Notes: generated from the sequence alone by a model not told the origin. 64,000 nt of DNA from Pseudomonas fluorescens (GCF_902497745.1 NZ_CABVHJ010000001.1:1-64000); one strand, 5' to 3'. Shown: positions 11,879-23,086, counted from the first letter of the stretch. Made by a program: numbers and translations.

Positions 11879-13144
11879 ATGCTTGAACTTGTCGCCGCTT
11901 TCATCTGCCTCACCACCCTCCTGACCTTCGTCAACTTCCGCTTCATCGGCCTGCCGCCGACCATCGGCGTGATGGTCACCGCGCTGCTGTTCTCGCTGAT
12001 CCTGCAAGGCCTGAGCGTGCTCGGCTACCCCGGTCTCGAAGAACGCGTGCAGCAACTGATCGGCCAGATCGACTTCGGCGATCTCTTGATGAACTGGATG
12101 CTGTCGTTCCTGCTGTTCGCCGGCGCCTTGCACGTCAACCTGAACGACCTGCGCAGCTACCGCTGGCCCATCGGCCTGTTGGCGACCTTCGGCGTGTTGA
12201 TTGCCACCACGGTGATCGGCAGCCTCGCCTATTACATTTTTGCCCTGTTCGGCTGGCACGTGAGTTTCTTGTATTGCCTGCTGTTCGGCGCGCTGATTTC
12301 ACCGACCGACCCGATTGCCGTGCTCGGTGTGCTACGTACCGCAAACGCCTCGAAGCCGCTGAAAACCACCATCGTCGGCGAATCACTGTTCAACGACGGC
12401 ACGGCCGTAGTGGTGTTCACCGTACTGCTGGGCATCGCCCAACTCGGCGAAACCCCGACCGTCAGCGCCACCGCGATGTTGTTCGTTCATGAAGCGATTG
12501 GCGGTGTGCTGTTCGGCGGGCTGATCGGTTATCTGGTTTATCGCATGATCAAGAGCGTCGAGCAGCATCAGATCACTGTGATGCTGACCTTGGCGCTGGT
12601 CATTGGCGGTTCGGCGATGGCCACCGAGATTCATGTTTCGGCACCGATTGCGATGGTGGTCGCCGGCCTGATCATCGGCAACCTCGGCCGCAATCTGGCG
12701 ATGAACGACATGACCCGCCGTTATCTCGACGGTTTCTGGGAATTGCTCGATGACATGCTTAACGCGCTGCTGTTCGCGCTGATCGGCATGGAGCTGTTGC
12801 TGCTGCCGTTCAACTGGTTGCACGTAGCGGCGGCGAGTGTATTGGCGGTGGCCATTCTGCTGTCGCGCCTGCTCACTGTGGCCCCGGCGATTCTGCTGCT
12901 GCGCCGCTGGCGGACAGTGCCGGCCGGCACCATCCGGATTTTGACCTGGGGCGGTTTGCGCGGCGGTGTTTCGGTGGCACTGGCGCTGGCTCTGCCGCTG
13001 GGCCCGGAGCGCGATCTGCTGCTGAGCATCACTTACATCGTGGTGCTGTCGTCGATCCTGTTGCAGGGGCTGACCATCGGCAAACTGGTCAAGCACGCGA
13101 CTCGCAACGAGCCCGCGACCACCAGCGAACCCGCTCACCACTGA
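11879..13144 (+). CDS. Na+/H+ (cation:proton) antiporter, CPA1/NhaP type
   Basis: 421 residues with about twelve hydrophobic helices. The central segment GALISPTDPIAVLGVL and the following VGESLFNDGTAVVVF contain the acidic residues that CPA1 antiporters use for cation/proton exchange. It lacks the long cytoplasmic tail seen in some relatives. It exports Na+ or K+ across the inner membrane in exchange for protons, for pH or salt balance. An aaaggacc site precedes the ATG. It is convergent with the FNT gene, with no gap between the two stops. Confidence 0.93.
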   Translation: MLELVAAFICLTTLLTFVNFRFIGLPPTIGVMVTALLFSLILQGLSVLGYPGLEERVQQLIGQIDFGDLLMNWMLSFLLFAGALHVNLNDLRSYRWPIGLLATFGVLIATTVIGSLAYYIFALFGWHVSFLYCLLFGALISPTDPIAVLGVLRTANASKPLKTTIVGESLFNDGTAVVVFTVLLGIAQLGETPTVSATAMLFVHEAIGGVLFGGLIGYLVYRMIKSVEQHQITVMLTLALVIGGSAMATEIHVSAPIAMVVAGLIIGNLGRNLAMNDMTRRYLDGFWELLDDMLNALLFALIGMELLLLPFNWLHVAAASVLAVAILLSRLLTVAPAILLLRRWRTVPAGTIRILTWGGLRGGVSVALALALPLGPERDLLLSITYIVVLSSILLQGLTIGKLVKHATRNEPATTSEPAHH

Positions 13145-14032
13145 TCATTTTTTGATCTGCTGCGGATCAGGTTTCCCGGCCTGATCCGCAGATTCCTTCG
13201 GCGCACCGCTCTCGCTACGGATCTGCGCATGGCTGATCAGCGCGAAGATAAAGCTGCCGCCAATGATGTTCCCCGCCAGCGTGGGTCCTGCGAATACCGC
13301 CCAGAAATCACTCCACGGCAATTCGCCGGCAAACACCAGATACGACACCTCGGCCGAACCGACGACGATGTGGGTGAAATCGCCGAGCGCCATGAGGTAG
13401 GTGATGAGGATAATGATCCACATCTTCGCGCTCTCCATGGACGGAATCATCCAGACCATGGTGGCGATCATCCAGCCAGACACGATGCCTTTGGCGAACA
13501 TCTGGCTGGCATGGTTTTCCATGACTTTGCGGCCGATTTCGAGGAAGGCGTGGTCAGTCTTTGTGTCGAAGATCGGCAGTTCGAGCATCACGTATGCCAC
13601 TAGAATCGTGCCACACAGGTTGCCGACCAACACCACTGTCCACAGGCGGATCAGCCGGCCGAAGTTTTGCAGGGTCGGTTTGGTCATGACCGGCAGCACA
13701 GCGGTCAGGGTGTTTTCGGTGAACAGTTGCTGACGAGCGAGGATCACCGCGAGAAAACCCGCGCAATAGCCGAAGCTGGCGATCACCTTGAATTCATCGC
13801 CCTCGGGCAGGCGCGAATTGAGCAGGCCCATACCCATCAGCGACAGGCCCATGGTCAACCCAGCTGCCAATGCCGACCACCAGAGCGCGGCGATGCTGCG
13901 CTCCAGTTCCTGATCGCCTTGGCTACGGATGATTTCATGAAGGACGGCCGCGCGGGGCGGCTGGTTTTTCTCGACTTCGTGCTGTTCTTTGGCCGAGAGA
14001 TCGGGGGTCTTGCCGTCGGTGGGAGTGGTCAT
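13145..14032 (-). CDS. formate/nitrite transporter (FNT) family protein, YfdC-like
   Basis: 295 residues: a charged N-terminal tail, then six hydrophobic helices of the FNT fold. Segments such as YCAGFLAVILARQQLFTENTL and GDFTHIVVGSAEV match the long YfdC-like branch, not FocA or NirC themselves. It is a pentameric inner-membrane channel for a small weak-acid anion. The actual substrate is uncertain, and no formate or nitrite enzyme gene is nearby. The C-terminal tail is hydrophilic and Lys/Gln-rich. Confidence 0.88.
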   Translation of the reverse strand: MTTPTDGKTPDLSAKEQHEVEKNQPPRAAVLHEIIRSQGDQELERSIAALWWSALAAGLTMGLSLMGMGLLNSRLPEGDEFKVIASFGYCAGFLAVILARQQLFTENTLTAVLPVMTKPTLQNFGRLIRLWTVVLVGNLCGTILVAYVMLELPIFDTKTDHAFLEIGRKVMENHASQMFAKGIVSGWMIATMVWMIPSMESAKMWIIILITYLMALGDFTHIVVGSAEVSYLVFAGELPWSDFWAVFAGPTLAGNIIGGSFIFALISHAQIRSESGAPKESADQAGKPDPQQIKK

Positions 14033-14125
14033 GGCGTGGGAACCGTGGGGGTGGTGTTTACCTACGACCCCGGCGGTTCATGGCTGTTCAGTGGCCAGAT
14101 GATTCTTCGCTGACTGAACAACCGC

Positions 14126-14192
14126 TTTCGCGAGCAAGCTCGCTCCCACAGGTACAGCGTGATCTATGTGGGAGCGAGCTTGCTCGCGAAGA
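14126..14192. repeat. REP inverted pair, type A
   Basis: tttcgcgagcaagctcgctccc and its reverse complement, with the variant 'aag' instead of 'agg' in the arms. It lies upstream of the FNT gene and just after the thioesterase stop. Confidence 0.9.
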
Positions 14193-14206
14193 AAGCACCG
14201 CCGATG

Positions 14207-14614
14207 TTATTTGGTGACCAACTCATCTTCCTGGAACTGATCTTTCACATATTTGATTTCAGTGCGGCCATGCGGTGCCGGCAAACCGTCTTCACCGAGG
14301 TTCACAAACACCATCTTCTCAACGGTCAGAATGCTCTTGCGAGTGATCTTGTTGCGCACTTCACAAGTCAGGGTGATCGAGGTGCGGCCGAACTCGGTGG
14401 CGGTGATGCCCAGTTCGATGATGTCGCCCTGGCGCGAGGCGCTGACGAAGTTGATTTCGGAAATGTACTTGGTCACCACGCGCTGATTGCCCAACTGCAC
14501 GATGGCGTAAATCGCCGCTTCTTCGTCGATCCAGCGCAACAGACTGCCGCCGAACAGGGTGCCGTTGGGGTTGAGGTCTTCGGGTTTTACCCATTTGCGG
14601 GTGTGGAAATTCAT
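14207..14614 (-). CDS. acyl-CoA thioesterase, hotdog fold
   Basis: 135 residues from the ATG at 14614, chosen because an aggag site lies 6-10 bases upstream. The reading frame is open further but has no such site. The N-terminal NPNGTLFGGSLLRWIDE motif with its Gly pair and acidic residue is typical of YciA/BFIT-type acyl-CoA hydrolases. It hydrolyses acyl-CoA to free acid and CoA in the cytoplasm. Substrate chain length cannot be read from sequence. It is divergent from ahcY. Confidence 0.9.
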   Translation of the reverse strand: MNFHTRKWVKPEDLNPNGTLFGGSLLRWIDEEAAIYAIVQLGNQRVVTKYISEINFVSASRQGDIIELGITATEFGRTSITLTCEVRNKITRKSILTVEKMVFVNLGEDGLPAPHGRTEIKYVKDQFQEDELVTK

Positions 14615-14734
14615 CTTCACTCCTGAGTGTCTTGCCGAACGATGGACGGTATCTTGGCAGACTGAGCGGTCAGGCTCCATGCGGCTTCGACTATGGTCGT
14701 CATTAACGATCTTCATCTGGCCGACAGAAACCCT

Positions 14735-16345
<1,611 letters not shown>

Positions 16346-16412
16346 TTGGCTGAGCGTCGACCCGGTGTGCCTGGCGCACCGCGTTGCCTGACTGGCGCTG
16401 CTGACCGCTCTG

Positions 16413-16478
16413 TGTAGGAGCTGCCGCAGGCTGCGATCTGTTGATCTGCAAAGATCGCAGCCTGCGGCAGCTCCTACA
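16413..16478. repeat. REP inverted pair, type B, between ahcY and metF
   Basis: tgtaggagctgccgcaggct faces its reverse complement around a short spacer with 'gatct' repeats. Located inside a likely ahcY-metF transcription unit, it may lower readthrough or change mRNA stability. Confidence 0.88.
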
Positions 16479-16518
16479 GGGTGCAGCGTCCGGCTTACGT
16501 GTTTCCAAGGGTATGACC

Positions 16519-17364
16519 ATGTCCCAAGACCGTCGCTACAGCTTCGAGTTCTTCCCGACCAAGACCGATGCTGGGCATGAAAAACTGCTCGCCACTGCCC
16601 GTCAGCTGGCCACTTACAACCCTGACTTCTTTTCCTGCACCTATGGCGCTGGTGGTTCGACCCGTGATCGCACCCTCAACACCGTTCTGCAACTGGAAAG
16701 CGAAGTCAAAATCCCGGCCGCACCGCACCTGTCGTGCGTCGGCGACAGCAAGGACGACCTGCGCGGCCTGCTGAACGAGTACAAGGCTGCCGGCATCAAG
16801 CGCATCGTTGCCCTGCGTGGTGACCTGCCGTCCGGCATGGGCATGACCAGCGGTGAGCTGCGTCACGCCAATGAGCTGGTTGAATTCATTCGTGAAGAAA
16901 CCGGTGACCATTTCCACATCGAAGTTGCCGCTTACCCGGAGATGCATCCGCAAGCACGCAACTACGAAGACGATCTGGCCAACTTCGTGCGCAAGGCTCG
17001 CGCCGGCGCCGACAGCGCGATCACCCAGTACTTCTTCAACGCCGACAGCTACTTCTACTTTGTCGACCGTTTGCAGGCGCAGGGTGTCGATCTGCCGATC
17101 GTGCCGGGGATCATGCCGATCACCAACTACAGCAAGCTCGCGCGCTTCTCCGATGCCTGCGGTGCGGAAATCCCGCGCTGGATCCGCAAGCAACTGGAAG
17201 CCTACGGCGATGACACACAAAGCATTCAGCGCTTTGGTGAGCAAGTCGTCAGCGAGATGTGCGAGCGCCTGTTGCAGGGCGGCGCGCCGGGGCTGCACTT
17301 CTATTCCATGAATCAGGCTGAGCCTAGTCTGGCGATCTGGAATAACCTGAAGTTGCCGCGCTGA
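16519..17364 (+). CDS. metF: 5,10-methylenetetrahydrofolate reductase
   Basis: Flavoenzyme that reduces methylene-THF to methyl-THF, the methyl donor for homocysteine remethylation. 281 residues from the ATG at 16519; the ATG at 16513 is too close to the aaggg site. The TIM-barrel markers are the N-terminal SFEFFPTKT and the QYFFN segment, together with the PGIMPI loop. The neighbour ahcY supplies homocysteine. The length is normal for the bacterial enzyme without the eukaryotic regulatory domain. Confidence 0.97.
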   Translation: MSQDRRYSFEFFPTKTDAGHEKLLATARQLATYNPDFFSCTYGAGGSTRDRTLNTVLQLESEVKIPAAPHLSCVGDSKDDLRGLLNEYKAAGIKRIVALRGDLPSGMGMTSGELRHANELVEFIREETGDHFHIEVAAYPEMHPQARNYEDDLANFVRKARAGADSAITQYFFNADSYFYFVDRLQAQGVDLPIVPGIMPITNYSKLARFSDACGAEIPRWIRKQLEAYGDDTQSIQRFGEQVVSEMCERLLQGGAPGLHFYSMNQAEPSLAIWNNLKLPR

Positions 17365-17400
17365 AGCAGCAGCAAGCTTCAAGCTGAAAGCTACAAGCAA

Positions 17401-17482
17401 GATCAAAAGATCGCAGCCTTCGGCAGCTCCTACGTTGAGATTTCGTATCCCGTGTAGGAGCTGCCGAAGGCTGCGATCTTTT
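17401..17482. repeat. REP inverted pair, type B
   Basis: gatcgcagccttcggcagctcc and the facing copy gtaggagctgccgaaggctg flank a spacer of about 20 bases. The arms carry the ttcgg variant in both halves, which shows compensatory pairing. Confidence 0.88.
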
Positions 17483-17557
17483 GCTTTTAAAGGCCCGAAA
17501 CAGAGCTTGTGCAGGCACTTTCTGGCTCTTTCGCGTTTCTCGTCGTAATCTCAAGCC

Positions 17558-18370
17558 ATGCCTTTGATCACGCAGTTATTCGCCGTGCTGGTTTTTGCTT
17601 GCCTGAGCTTCGCCGCTCGAGGCGAGAAGCTGCGTATTGTCACCGAACCGTGGGCGCCTTACATATATGAAGAAGGCGGCAAGAACCTCGGGCTGGACTA
17701 CGAAACCACGGCCATCGTCTTCAAGCGTCTGGGCATTGAAGTCGAATGGCAATTCCTGCCGTGGAAGCGTTGCCTGTCGATGCTTGAAACTGGCATGGCT
17801 GATGGGGCGCTGGATATCTTCCATAGCGATGAACGCGACGCCACCCTGCTCTACCCGAGCGAACCACTGTCAGATGTCGAGTTCGTGATGTTCTACGCCA
17901 ACGACCGGCCACACCCGTTTCGCAAACTCGAAGAACTCAAAGGCCTGACCATCGGCACCTCGCCGGGTTATCTCTACAGTCCGGATTTCCGCGAATCGAC
18001 CCTGTTTGCCCGTGAACCGGCCCCGACCCACGAGGCCAACTTCGGCAAACTGGTGCGCGGTCGAATCGATTTGCTGATCACCGATCGCCGTGTCGGTCAG
18101 CATTTGCTCGATGAACTGAATATCCGCGATCAGATCACTGAGAACCCCACCGTCATTAGCCGCCAAAGCCAGTTTCTCGCGGTTCGGCGCAATGCCGGCA
18201 TGGATTTATTGGTGCAACGTTTCGGTGCCGAACTCAAACGTTTCAAGCGCGAACCGGCGTATGCCGAGCTCAGCGCACGCTACGGCGCCGCACCCGTCGG
18301 CAGCCCTTCACTGAACTCAGCCACGGCCAACAGCAAAACCGTTGAGCAGCAGGAAAGCAGCGCGCAGTGA
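17558..18370 (+). CDS. periplasmic solute-binding protein, amino-acid type (SBP_bac_3)
   Basis: 270 residues. A signal peptide ends near SFAARGEK. The mature part begins LRIVTEPWAPYIYEE, the usual start of a family 3 solute-binding lobe. GLDYETTAIVFKRLG and the later GTSPGYLYS follow the two-lobe pattern. No ABC permease or ATPase lies next to it, so it is an orphan. It may serve another transporter or act as a sensor input. A polar Ser/Asn/Gln-rich tail ends the protein. It is close to the helicase promoter. Confidence 0.88.
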   Translation: MPLITQLFAVLVFACLSFAARGEKLRIVTEPWAPYIYEEGGKNLGLDYETTAIVFKRLGIEVEWQFLPWKRCLSMLETGMADGALDIFHSDERDATLLYPSEPLSDVEFVMFYANDRPHPFRKLEELKGLTIGTSPGYLYSPDFRESTLFAREPAPTHEANFGKLVRGRIDLLITDRRVGQHLLDELNIRDQITENPTVISRQSQFLAVRRNAGMDLLVQRFGAELKRFKREPAYAELSARYGAAPVGSPSLNSATANSKTVEQQESSAQ

Positions 18371-18379
18371 TTGCTCTGT

Positions 18380-18385
18380 TATACT
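18380..18385 (+). promoter_or_regulatory. -10 element (TATACT) with a long 5' leader before the helicase
   Basis: A good -10 hexamer lies just after the solute-binding-protein stop. The helicase ATG is about 205 bases further on, so the mRNA would have an untranslated leader of about 200 nt. No clear -35 is visible. Long leaders are known on several cold-inducible RNA-helicase genes, but any control here is inference. Confidence 0.5.
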
Positions 18386-18592
18386 CCGGCGTTCCCGCCA
18401 GGCTCACGCCCGGACGCCCGGAACCGTAACAGGCCTCTCGACCCGCTACAGCGCAGCTTTGCAGCCCGCGCGAGCGCTCCAGACGTGCCTTCGGAACCGC
18501 AGCAGGACCGGACGGGATTGCGTCCTCTTAAACGCCATTCGCGCCAGGCAAGACTCCCATTGGGCCAAGCCCTAACTAAAACAGGATTACTC

Positions 18593-20479
18593 ATGTCCTT
18601 TGCTTCCCTCGGTCTCTCCGAGGCTTTAGTCCGCGCCATCGAAGATGCGGGCTATACCGAGCCTACTCCGGTGCAACAGCGGGCCATTCCCGCCGTGTTG
18701 CAAGGTCGCGACCTGATGGTTGCGGCACAGACAGGTACCGGTAAAACCGGCGGTTTCGCCCTTCCGATCCTGGAGCGGTTGTTCCCCAACGGTCACCCGG
18801 ACAAATCCCAGCGTCATGGCCCGCGCCAACCGCGCGTACTGGTCCTGACCCCGACCCGCGAACTCGCGGCCCAGGTACACGAGAGCTTCAAGATCTACGC
18901 CCGTGACCTGAAATTCGTCAGCGCCTGCATCTTCGGCGGCGTCGGCATGAACCCGCAGGTTCAGGCCATGTCCCGTGGCGTCGACGTGCTCGTTGCCTGC
19001 CCCGGTCGTTTGCTCGATCTGTGCGGCCAGGGCAGCGTTGATCTGTCCCACGTGGAAATCCTCGTCCTCGACGAAGCCGACCGCATGCTCGACATGGGCT
19101 TCGTGCACGACGTGAAGAAAGTCCTCGCGCGTCTGCCGTCCAAGCGTCAGAACCTGCTGTTCTCGGCGACCTTCTCCAAAGACATCACCGACCTTGCCGG
19201 CAAGCTGCTGCACAACCCGGAACGCATCGAAGTGACGCCGCCGAACACCACGGTCGAGCGCATCGAACAACGCGTCTTCCGTCTGCCGGCCAGCCACAAA
19301 CGTGCGCTGCTGGCGCACCTGATCACCGCCGGCGCGTGGGAACAGGTATTGGTGTTCACTCGCACCAAGCACGGCGCCAACCGTCTGGCCGAGTACCTGG
19401 ACAAGCACGGCCTGCCGGCTGTGGCCATCCACGGTAACAAGAGCCAGAACGCGCGGACCAAAGCGCTGGCCGACTTCAAGGCCAACCAGGTACGCATCCT
19501 GGTCGCGACCGACATCGCCGCACGCGGTCTGGACATCGATCAGTTGCCACACGTGGTCAACTTCGAACTGCCGAACGTCGATGAAGATTACGTTCACCGT
19601 ATCGGCCGTACCGGCCGTGCCGGTCGTTCGGGCGAGGCGATCTCGCTGGTCGCGCCGGACGAAGAAAAACTGCTGAAAAGCATCGAACGCATGACCAAGC
19701 AGAAAATCGCCGACGGCGACCTGATGGGCTTCGATTCGAGCACCATTGAAGCCGAGAAGCCGGAAGTGCGTGAACGTCCGGACGTGCGTAACCCGCGCAA
19801 CCCACGTGGCCCACGCGGCGACGGCCCGAATGGCGGCGGCGGTGGCGGCGGTCGCAAAGACAAAGGCAAAGACAAGGGCAAGGAAAAACCGGCCGGTGAA
19901 CGTGGCGAGCGCCCTGCCCGTCAGCAGAAGCCGCGCGAAGGCACCCCGAGCCGTGAACAGCGTCCGAGCCAGCCGCCACGTGCGGCGGCAGATCGTGCAC
20001 CGGACGAATTCCTCGACGACGATATCGATAACTTCGGTAACCGCGTTGACTACGTGCCGAAGCCGGCTCCTGCTGGCGGCCGTGGTCGTCGTCCAGGCGC
20101 ACCGGCTCAGGGCGCAGGCGCAGGTTCGGGCGCACCACGCGGCGGTCAGTCGCAGGGTCGTCAGAACGGCCCGCGCAACAGCAACGGCTCGAGCACCGGC
20201 ACTCCGCCAGCCAAACGCAGCGGTGGCCCGCGCAGCGGCGCACCGCGTGACGGTCAGTCGGGTCGTCGCGACGACTCCGCCTCGTCCTCGCGCAACCGTC
20301 GTCCAGCCCGTGACGATCAGCCTCGCAGCGAGCCAGCCGTGCAGAACCCGCGCAGCAACGGCCCGAAGATCATGCACAAGGAATCGAAAGCCGACCGCTT
20401 CCCGACGCCTGAGCAGCTCGATCAACTGCCAAGCCGCCCGCGTGGCGAGAAACCAGCGCTGCTGACCCGCAATCGCTGA
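18593..20479 (+). CDS. rhlE: DEAD-box RNA helicase, RhlE2-like
   Basis: 628 residues from MSFASLGLS at 18593; the open frame begins 222 bases earlier in non-coding leader. The core shows Q motif [10 protein letters not shown], Walker [22 protein letters not shown], and [10 protein letters not shown]. After about residue 390 comes a 240-residue low-complexity tail rich in Arg, Gly, Pro, Ser and Gln, with a poly-Gly stretch and Lys-Gly repeats. This tail marks the RhlE2 type of pseudomonads (PA0428 position), which has been linked to RNA turnover with RNase E. The helicase is ATP-dependent and cytoplasmic. Confidence 0.93.
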   Translation: MSFASLGLSEALVRAIEDAGYTEPTPVQQRAIPAVLQGRDLMVAAQTGTGKTGGFALPILERLFPNGHPDKSQRHGPRQPRVLVLTPTRELAAQVHESFKIYARDLKFVSACIFGGVGMNPQVQAMSRGVDVLVACPGRLLDLCGQGSVDLSHVEILVLDEADRMLDMGFVHDVKKVLARLPSKRQNLLFSATFSKDITDLAGKLLHNPERIEVTPPNTTVERIEQRVFRLPASHKRALLAHLITAGAWEQVLVFTRTKHGANRLAEYLDKHGLPAVAIHGNKSQNARTKALADFKANQVRILVATDIAARGLDIDQLPHVVNFELPNVDEDYVHRIGRTGRAGRSGEAISLVAPDEEKLLKSIERMTKQKIADGDLMGFDSSTIEAEKPEVRERPDVRNPRNPRGPRGDGPNGGGGGGGRKDKGKDKGKEKPAGERGERPARQQKPREGTPSREQRPSQPPRAAADRAPDEFLDDDIDNFGNRVDYVPKPAPAGGRGRRPGAPAQGAGAGSGAPRGGQSQGRQNGPRNSNGSSTGTPPAKRSGGPRSGAPRDGQSGRRDDSASSSRNRRPARDDQPRSEPAVQNPRSNGPKIMHKESKADRFPTPEQLDQLPSRPRGEKPALLTRNR

Positions 20480-20492
20480 GTTAACGCCGCCA

Positions 20493-20530
20493 TAAAAGAT
20501 GCCCCGCCTCGAAAGAGCCGGGGCATTTTT
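20493..20530 (+). terminator. Rho-independent terminator of the helicase gene
   Basis: gatgcccc ... ggggcat with a T run follows the stop by about 14 bases. An interrupted GC-rich loop lies in the middle. Confidence 0.85.
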
Positions 20531-20568
20531 TATGCCGCCACAACCCCCCCTGAATCACCGCAAACCCA

Positions 20569-20661
20569 CTGTGGGAGCGAGCCTGCTCGCGAAAGCGGTC
20601 ATTCAGCCAACATCATTGCTGACTGACCCGCCGCCTTCGCGAGCAGGCTCGCTCCCACAGG
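20569..20661. repeat. REP inverted pair, type A
   Basis: gtgggagcgagcctgctcgcga and its reverse complement flank a spacer of about 45 bases. It lies between two terminators of convergent genes. Confidence 0.9.
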
Positions 20662-20681
20662 GGATGTGTGTGACGGACAAT

Positions 20682-20717
20682 AAAAAACGCCCCCGGTCTT
20701 TCAACCGGGGGCGTTTT
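20682..20717 (-). terminator. Rho-independent terminator of the yceI unit
   Basis: A perfect stem aaaaacgcccccggt / accgggggcgttttt with a six-base loop. A and T runs on both sides let it work in both directions. It ends the cytochrome b561-YceI unit, whose last stop is at 20736. Confidence 0.88.
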
Positions 20718-20735
20718 TGTCTGTCGGGGCGAAAG

Positions 20736-21311
20736 TTACTTAACCTTCACGCCTTCCAGCGAGATGTCCAGATCCGCAGTTTGCGAGGTAGGACCTGGGC
20801 CCTTGATCCCGAAATCGTTCAGGTTCAGGGTGGTCTTGGCGTTGAAGCCAGCACGCTCGCCGCCCCATGGATCCTTGCCTTCGCCGTTGAACGTGGCCTT
20901 GAAGGTCACAGGCTTGGTCACGCCGTGCAGGGTCAGGTCGCCGGTCACGTCAGCCGTCTTTTCACCGGTCGACTTAACGGCGGTGGAGACGAACTTGGCG
21001 TCAGCAAACTTGCCCACGTCGAGGAAATCTTTGCTGGCGATGTGCTTGTCACGCTCAGCGTGGTTGGACCACAGGCTGGCGGTTTTCACATCAACCGAGA
21101 TCTTGCTGGCTTCAGGCTTGGCCGAATCCCACGAGAACGTACCGTCGAAATCTTTGAAAGTACCGTGGATGAAGCTGTAACCCAGGTGGCTGATTTTCCA
21201 GTCAACGAAGGCGTGCTGACCTTCCTTGTCGATTTTGTAGTCCGCTGCCATGGCCTGGGCCGAGAGCAGTGCAGAACCGATTGCCAGAGCGGCCAGAGTC
21301 TTTTTCAACAT
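20736..21311 (-). CDS. YceI-family periplasmic protein
   Basis: 191 residues. A Sec signal ([20 protein letters not shown]) ends at QAMA. The mature lipocalin-like YceI barrel shows [15 protein letters not shown] and the [14 protein letters not shown] signature. Relatives bind polyprenyl or quinone-type lipids in the barrel. The P. aeruginosa counterpart at this position is known as PasP, described as a secreted protease. It is 31 bp behind a cytochrome b561 gene on the same strand, a common pairing, and ends at a strong terminator. Confidence 0.93.
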   Translation of the reverse strand: MLKKTLAALAIGSALLSAQAMAADYKIDKEGQHAFVDWKISHLGYSFIHGTFKDFDGTFSWDSAKPEASKISVDVKTASLWSNHAERDKHIASKDFLDVGKFADAKFVSTAVKSTGEKTADVTGDLTLHGVTKPVTFKATFNGEGKDPWGGERAGFNAKTTLNLNDFGIKGPGPTSQTADLDISLEGVKVK

Positions 21312-21342
21312 GCTTTCTTTTCCTTTGAGTCGAGGTTGAATT

Positions 21343-21894
21343 TCAGGCTTTGCGACCGAGCATTCGCGTCAGGGTCGCATCACGATCGATAAAGTGGTGC
21401 TTCAATGCTGCCAACGCATGGAGACCGGAAAAAATTACCAGTGCCCACGCCAGCCACAGATGAATCACCCCAGCGGTATCTGCCTGATCCGGTAGCCCGG
21501 AAACCAGTGCAGGAACTTCAAACAGGCCAAACACCGGGATCCCGACACCGTCTGCGGTGGAAATCAGGTAACCGGCAAGCATCACAGCGAACAGCGCAAC
21601 GTACAGAAACCCGTGGCCGAATTTGGCGCCGATACGGGTCATGCGGCTGTAGCTTTGCAGCGGCGGCGGCGGTGGGCTGATAAAGCGCCACAGCACCCGC
21701 AACACCATCAGACCCAACAGCACCAGACCGATGCTCTTGTGCAGATCCGGCGCCTCTTTGCGCCAGCTGCTGTAGTAATCCAGCCCGACCATCCACAAGC
21801 CCAGCGCGAACAGCCCGAAGACCACCAGCGCCACGCCCCAGTGCATGAAGATGCTGACCCAACCATAGCGCGAAGAAGAGTTACGTAGCTGCAT
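21343..21894 (-). CDS. cytochrome b561
   Basis: 183 residues from the ATG at 21894; a start ten codons earlier is possible but less typical. Four hydrophobic helices carry the haem-ligand histidines: MHWGVA in helix 1, DLHKSIG before helix 2, and the [11 protein letters not shown] region in helix 4. It is an inner-membrane dihaem electron carrier, possibly quinol-linked. It is paired with a YceI lipocalin, which suggests a shared quinone or lipid partner in the envelope. Confidence 0.92.
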   Translation of the reverse strand: MQLRNSSSRYGWVSIFMHWGVALVVFGLFALGLWMVGLDYYSSWRKEAPDLHKSIGLVLLGLMVLRVLWRFISPPPPPLQSYSRMTRIGAKFGHGFLYVALFAVMLAGYLISTADGVGIPVFGLFEVPALVSGLPDQADTAGVIHLWLAWALVIFSGLHALAALKHHFIDRDATLTRMLGRKA

Positions 21895-22217
21895 TGCCCA
21901 AATCCTGTGAGAACTGCGAACCAAGACTAGCGAGTTATCTATCGAATTAAAGCGGAAAATTTTGCTTTGAAATATCGAGAAATACGATCAAGAGTCTGGA
22001 AGTGACGTGTTAAGGAAAGATTAAAGGCGGTTTTTCCGCACAGCGCTCGGACCATGGTGCTCGATTCTCGCTGGCTGATCCGGCGCTCCACGGAGCAGAT
22101 GGCGATCGCAGGAAAGTCGTCGCCAGAGAAATTCTCAATCGATAACTATGTATCGCTGGTTGTACGTCTGTACCTGATCAAATGATGACTCAATCATTCT
22201 TTGAAACGGTGAACAAC

Positions 22218-22715
22218 ATGGCTCTTCGTTACACCCCATTTCAAGCAAGTGGAACTTCCGAGTTACCGCCAAACCAAACCTTGACCCCAGGCCAATATCT
22301 GCAATCCGAGAACGGCCAATTCCGCCTTATATTGCAGGCCGATGGAGATCTGCTGATCAAAGAAGGTGAAGCAGTAGTGTGGATCGCCGATAACCATCAG
22401 CCTTACAGTTTAACTTTGCATCCAAAAAAGATGCGTGAGCCACTGCAATTTGTCATCAGCAACAACGGCTTTCTCTACGATCCTTCCAGACGGCGCCTGT
22501 GGATTGCTGAAAGCACTCACAGCCTCGACAAATCGCTCTGGTACAACACGTACATGACGCTTCAGGACGATGGCAACCTGGTAATCTACGATCAGCGCAA
22601 CGGGAATCTGCGCTGGGCCCGCTTCGGTTTTGTCCCCGGGCGCATTCGAAAACCCAAGCAACGATGGCTCCGAAAATTACCGAACGGCACGGAGTTCTTC
22701 AAATGGGACTTTTAA
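22218..22715 (+). CDS. B-lectin (bulb-type mannose-binding) domain protein
   Basis: 165 residues from the ATG at 22218, or 177 from 22182; neither start has a strong ribosome site. The beta-prism II lectin repeats include one intact mannose-binding motif of the QxDxNxVxY form, QDDGNLVIY, and a degenerate one, QADGDLLIK. No signal peptide is seen. Single- and tandem-domain B-lectins in pseudomonads include the LlpA lectin-like bacteriocins. This one is shorter than LlpA (about 276 residues) and ends in a basic Arg/Lys-rich tail. Bacteriocin function is only a possibility. Confidence 0.75.
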   Translation: MALRYTPFQASGTSELPPNQTLTPGQYLQSENGQFRLILQADGDLLIKEGEAVVWIADNHQPYSLTLHPKKMREPLQFVISNNGFLYDPSRRRLWIAESTHSLDKSLWYNTYMTLQDDGNLVIYDQRNGNLRWARFGFVPGRIRKPKQRWLRKLPNGTEFFKWDF

Positions 22716-22738
22716 CAAGCGTTAGTTAGTTTTATTGA

Positions 22739-22897
22739 TTAGTTGGTGAACACCGCCGGCGGCTGCAAGCAATCCGCGCTATATGGATCTATCTTGCATT
22801 GATGAGCAAGTTCAGCGCCATAACCCCCAGGAAAGAAACGCTCATTGGCACAACCAGAAAGTGTCATCAACAGAAGTATTGCCGTTAGCCTTTTCAT
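22739..22897 (-). CDS. small lipoprotein, uncharacterised
   Basis: A 52-residue gene too short for the usual ORF cut-off. The ATG at 22897 has ggag 8 bases upstream (cgcctccaa on the plus strand). The N-terminus MKRLTAILLLMTLSGC is a textbook lipoprotein signal with lipobox LSGC. The mature part has about 37 residues with two more cysteines and ends in PPAVFTN. It is convergent with the lectin gene, and the stops are about 25 bp apart. Function unknown. It could be an immunity-type or envelope lipoprotein, but nothing proves this. Confidence 0.7.
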   Translation of the reverse strand: MKRLTAILLLMTLSGCANERFFPGGYGAELAHQCKIDPYSADCLQPPAVFTN

Positions 22898-23040
22898 CAC
22901 GCGCCTCCAATTTCTTCAAGCATAAAGTTGGAGATCAAGCACCCGCTATCGTTTCGTTCTGATTGTTTTGTGGGAAGTGTCCTGCGCAAAGGTAAGCCTT
23001 GAGACTGCACCGGGCAGGATTGAAGTGCGCGCTTCCAGCA

Positions 23041-23073
23041 AAAAAAACGCGGCCCGTATGGCCGCGTTTTTTA
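23041..23073 (-). terminator. Rho-independent terminator of the amine oxidase
   Basis: A stem acgcggcc / ggccgcgt with a five-base loop, flanked by long A and T runs, 13 bp past the stop at 23087. It is symmetric enough to act on both strands. Confidence 0.88.
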
Positions 23074-23086
23074 TTGAAGCAAAGGC

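Noticed and set aside
18371..18592. 74-codon N-terminal extension of the helicase
   Set aside because: Non-family sequence after a TATACT box; the family begins at MSFASLGL.
18626..20425. 599-codon minus-strand frame over the helicase
   Set aside because: Shadow frame made by the codon bias and the Arg/Gly/Pro-rich tail of the helicase.
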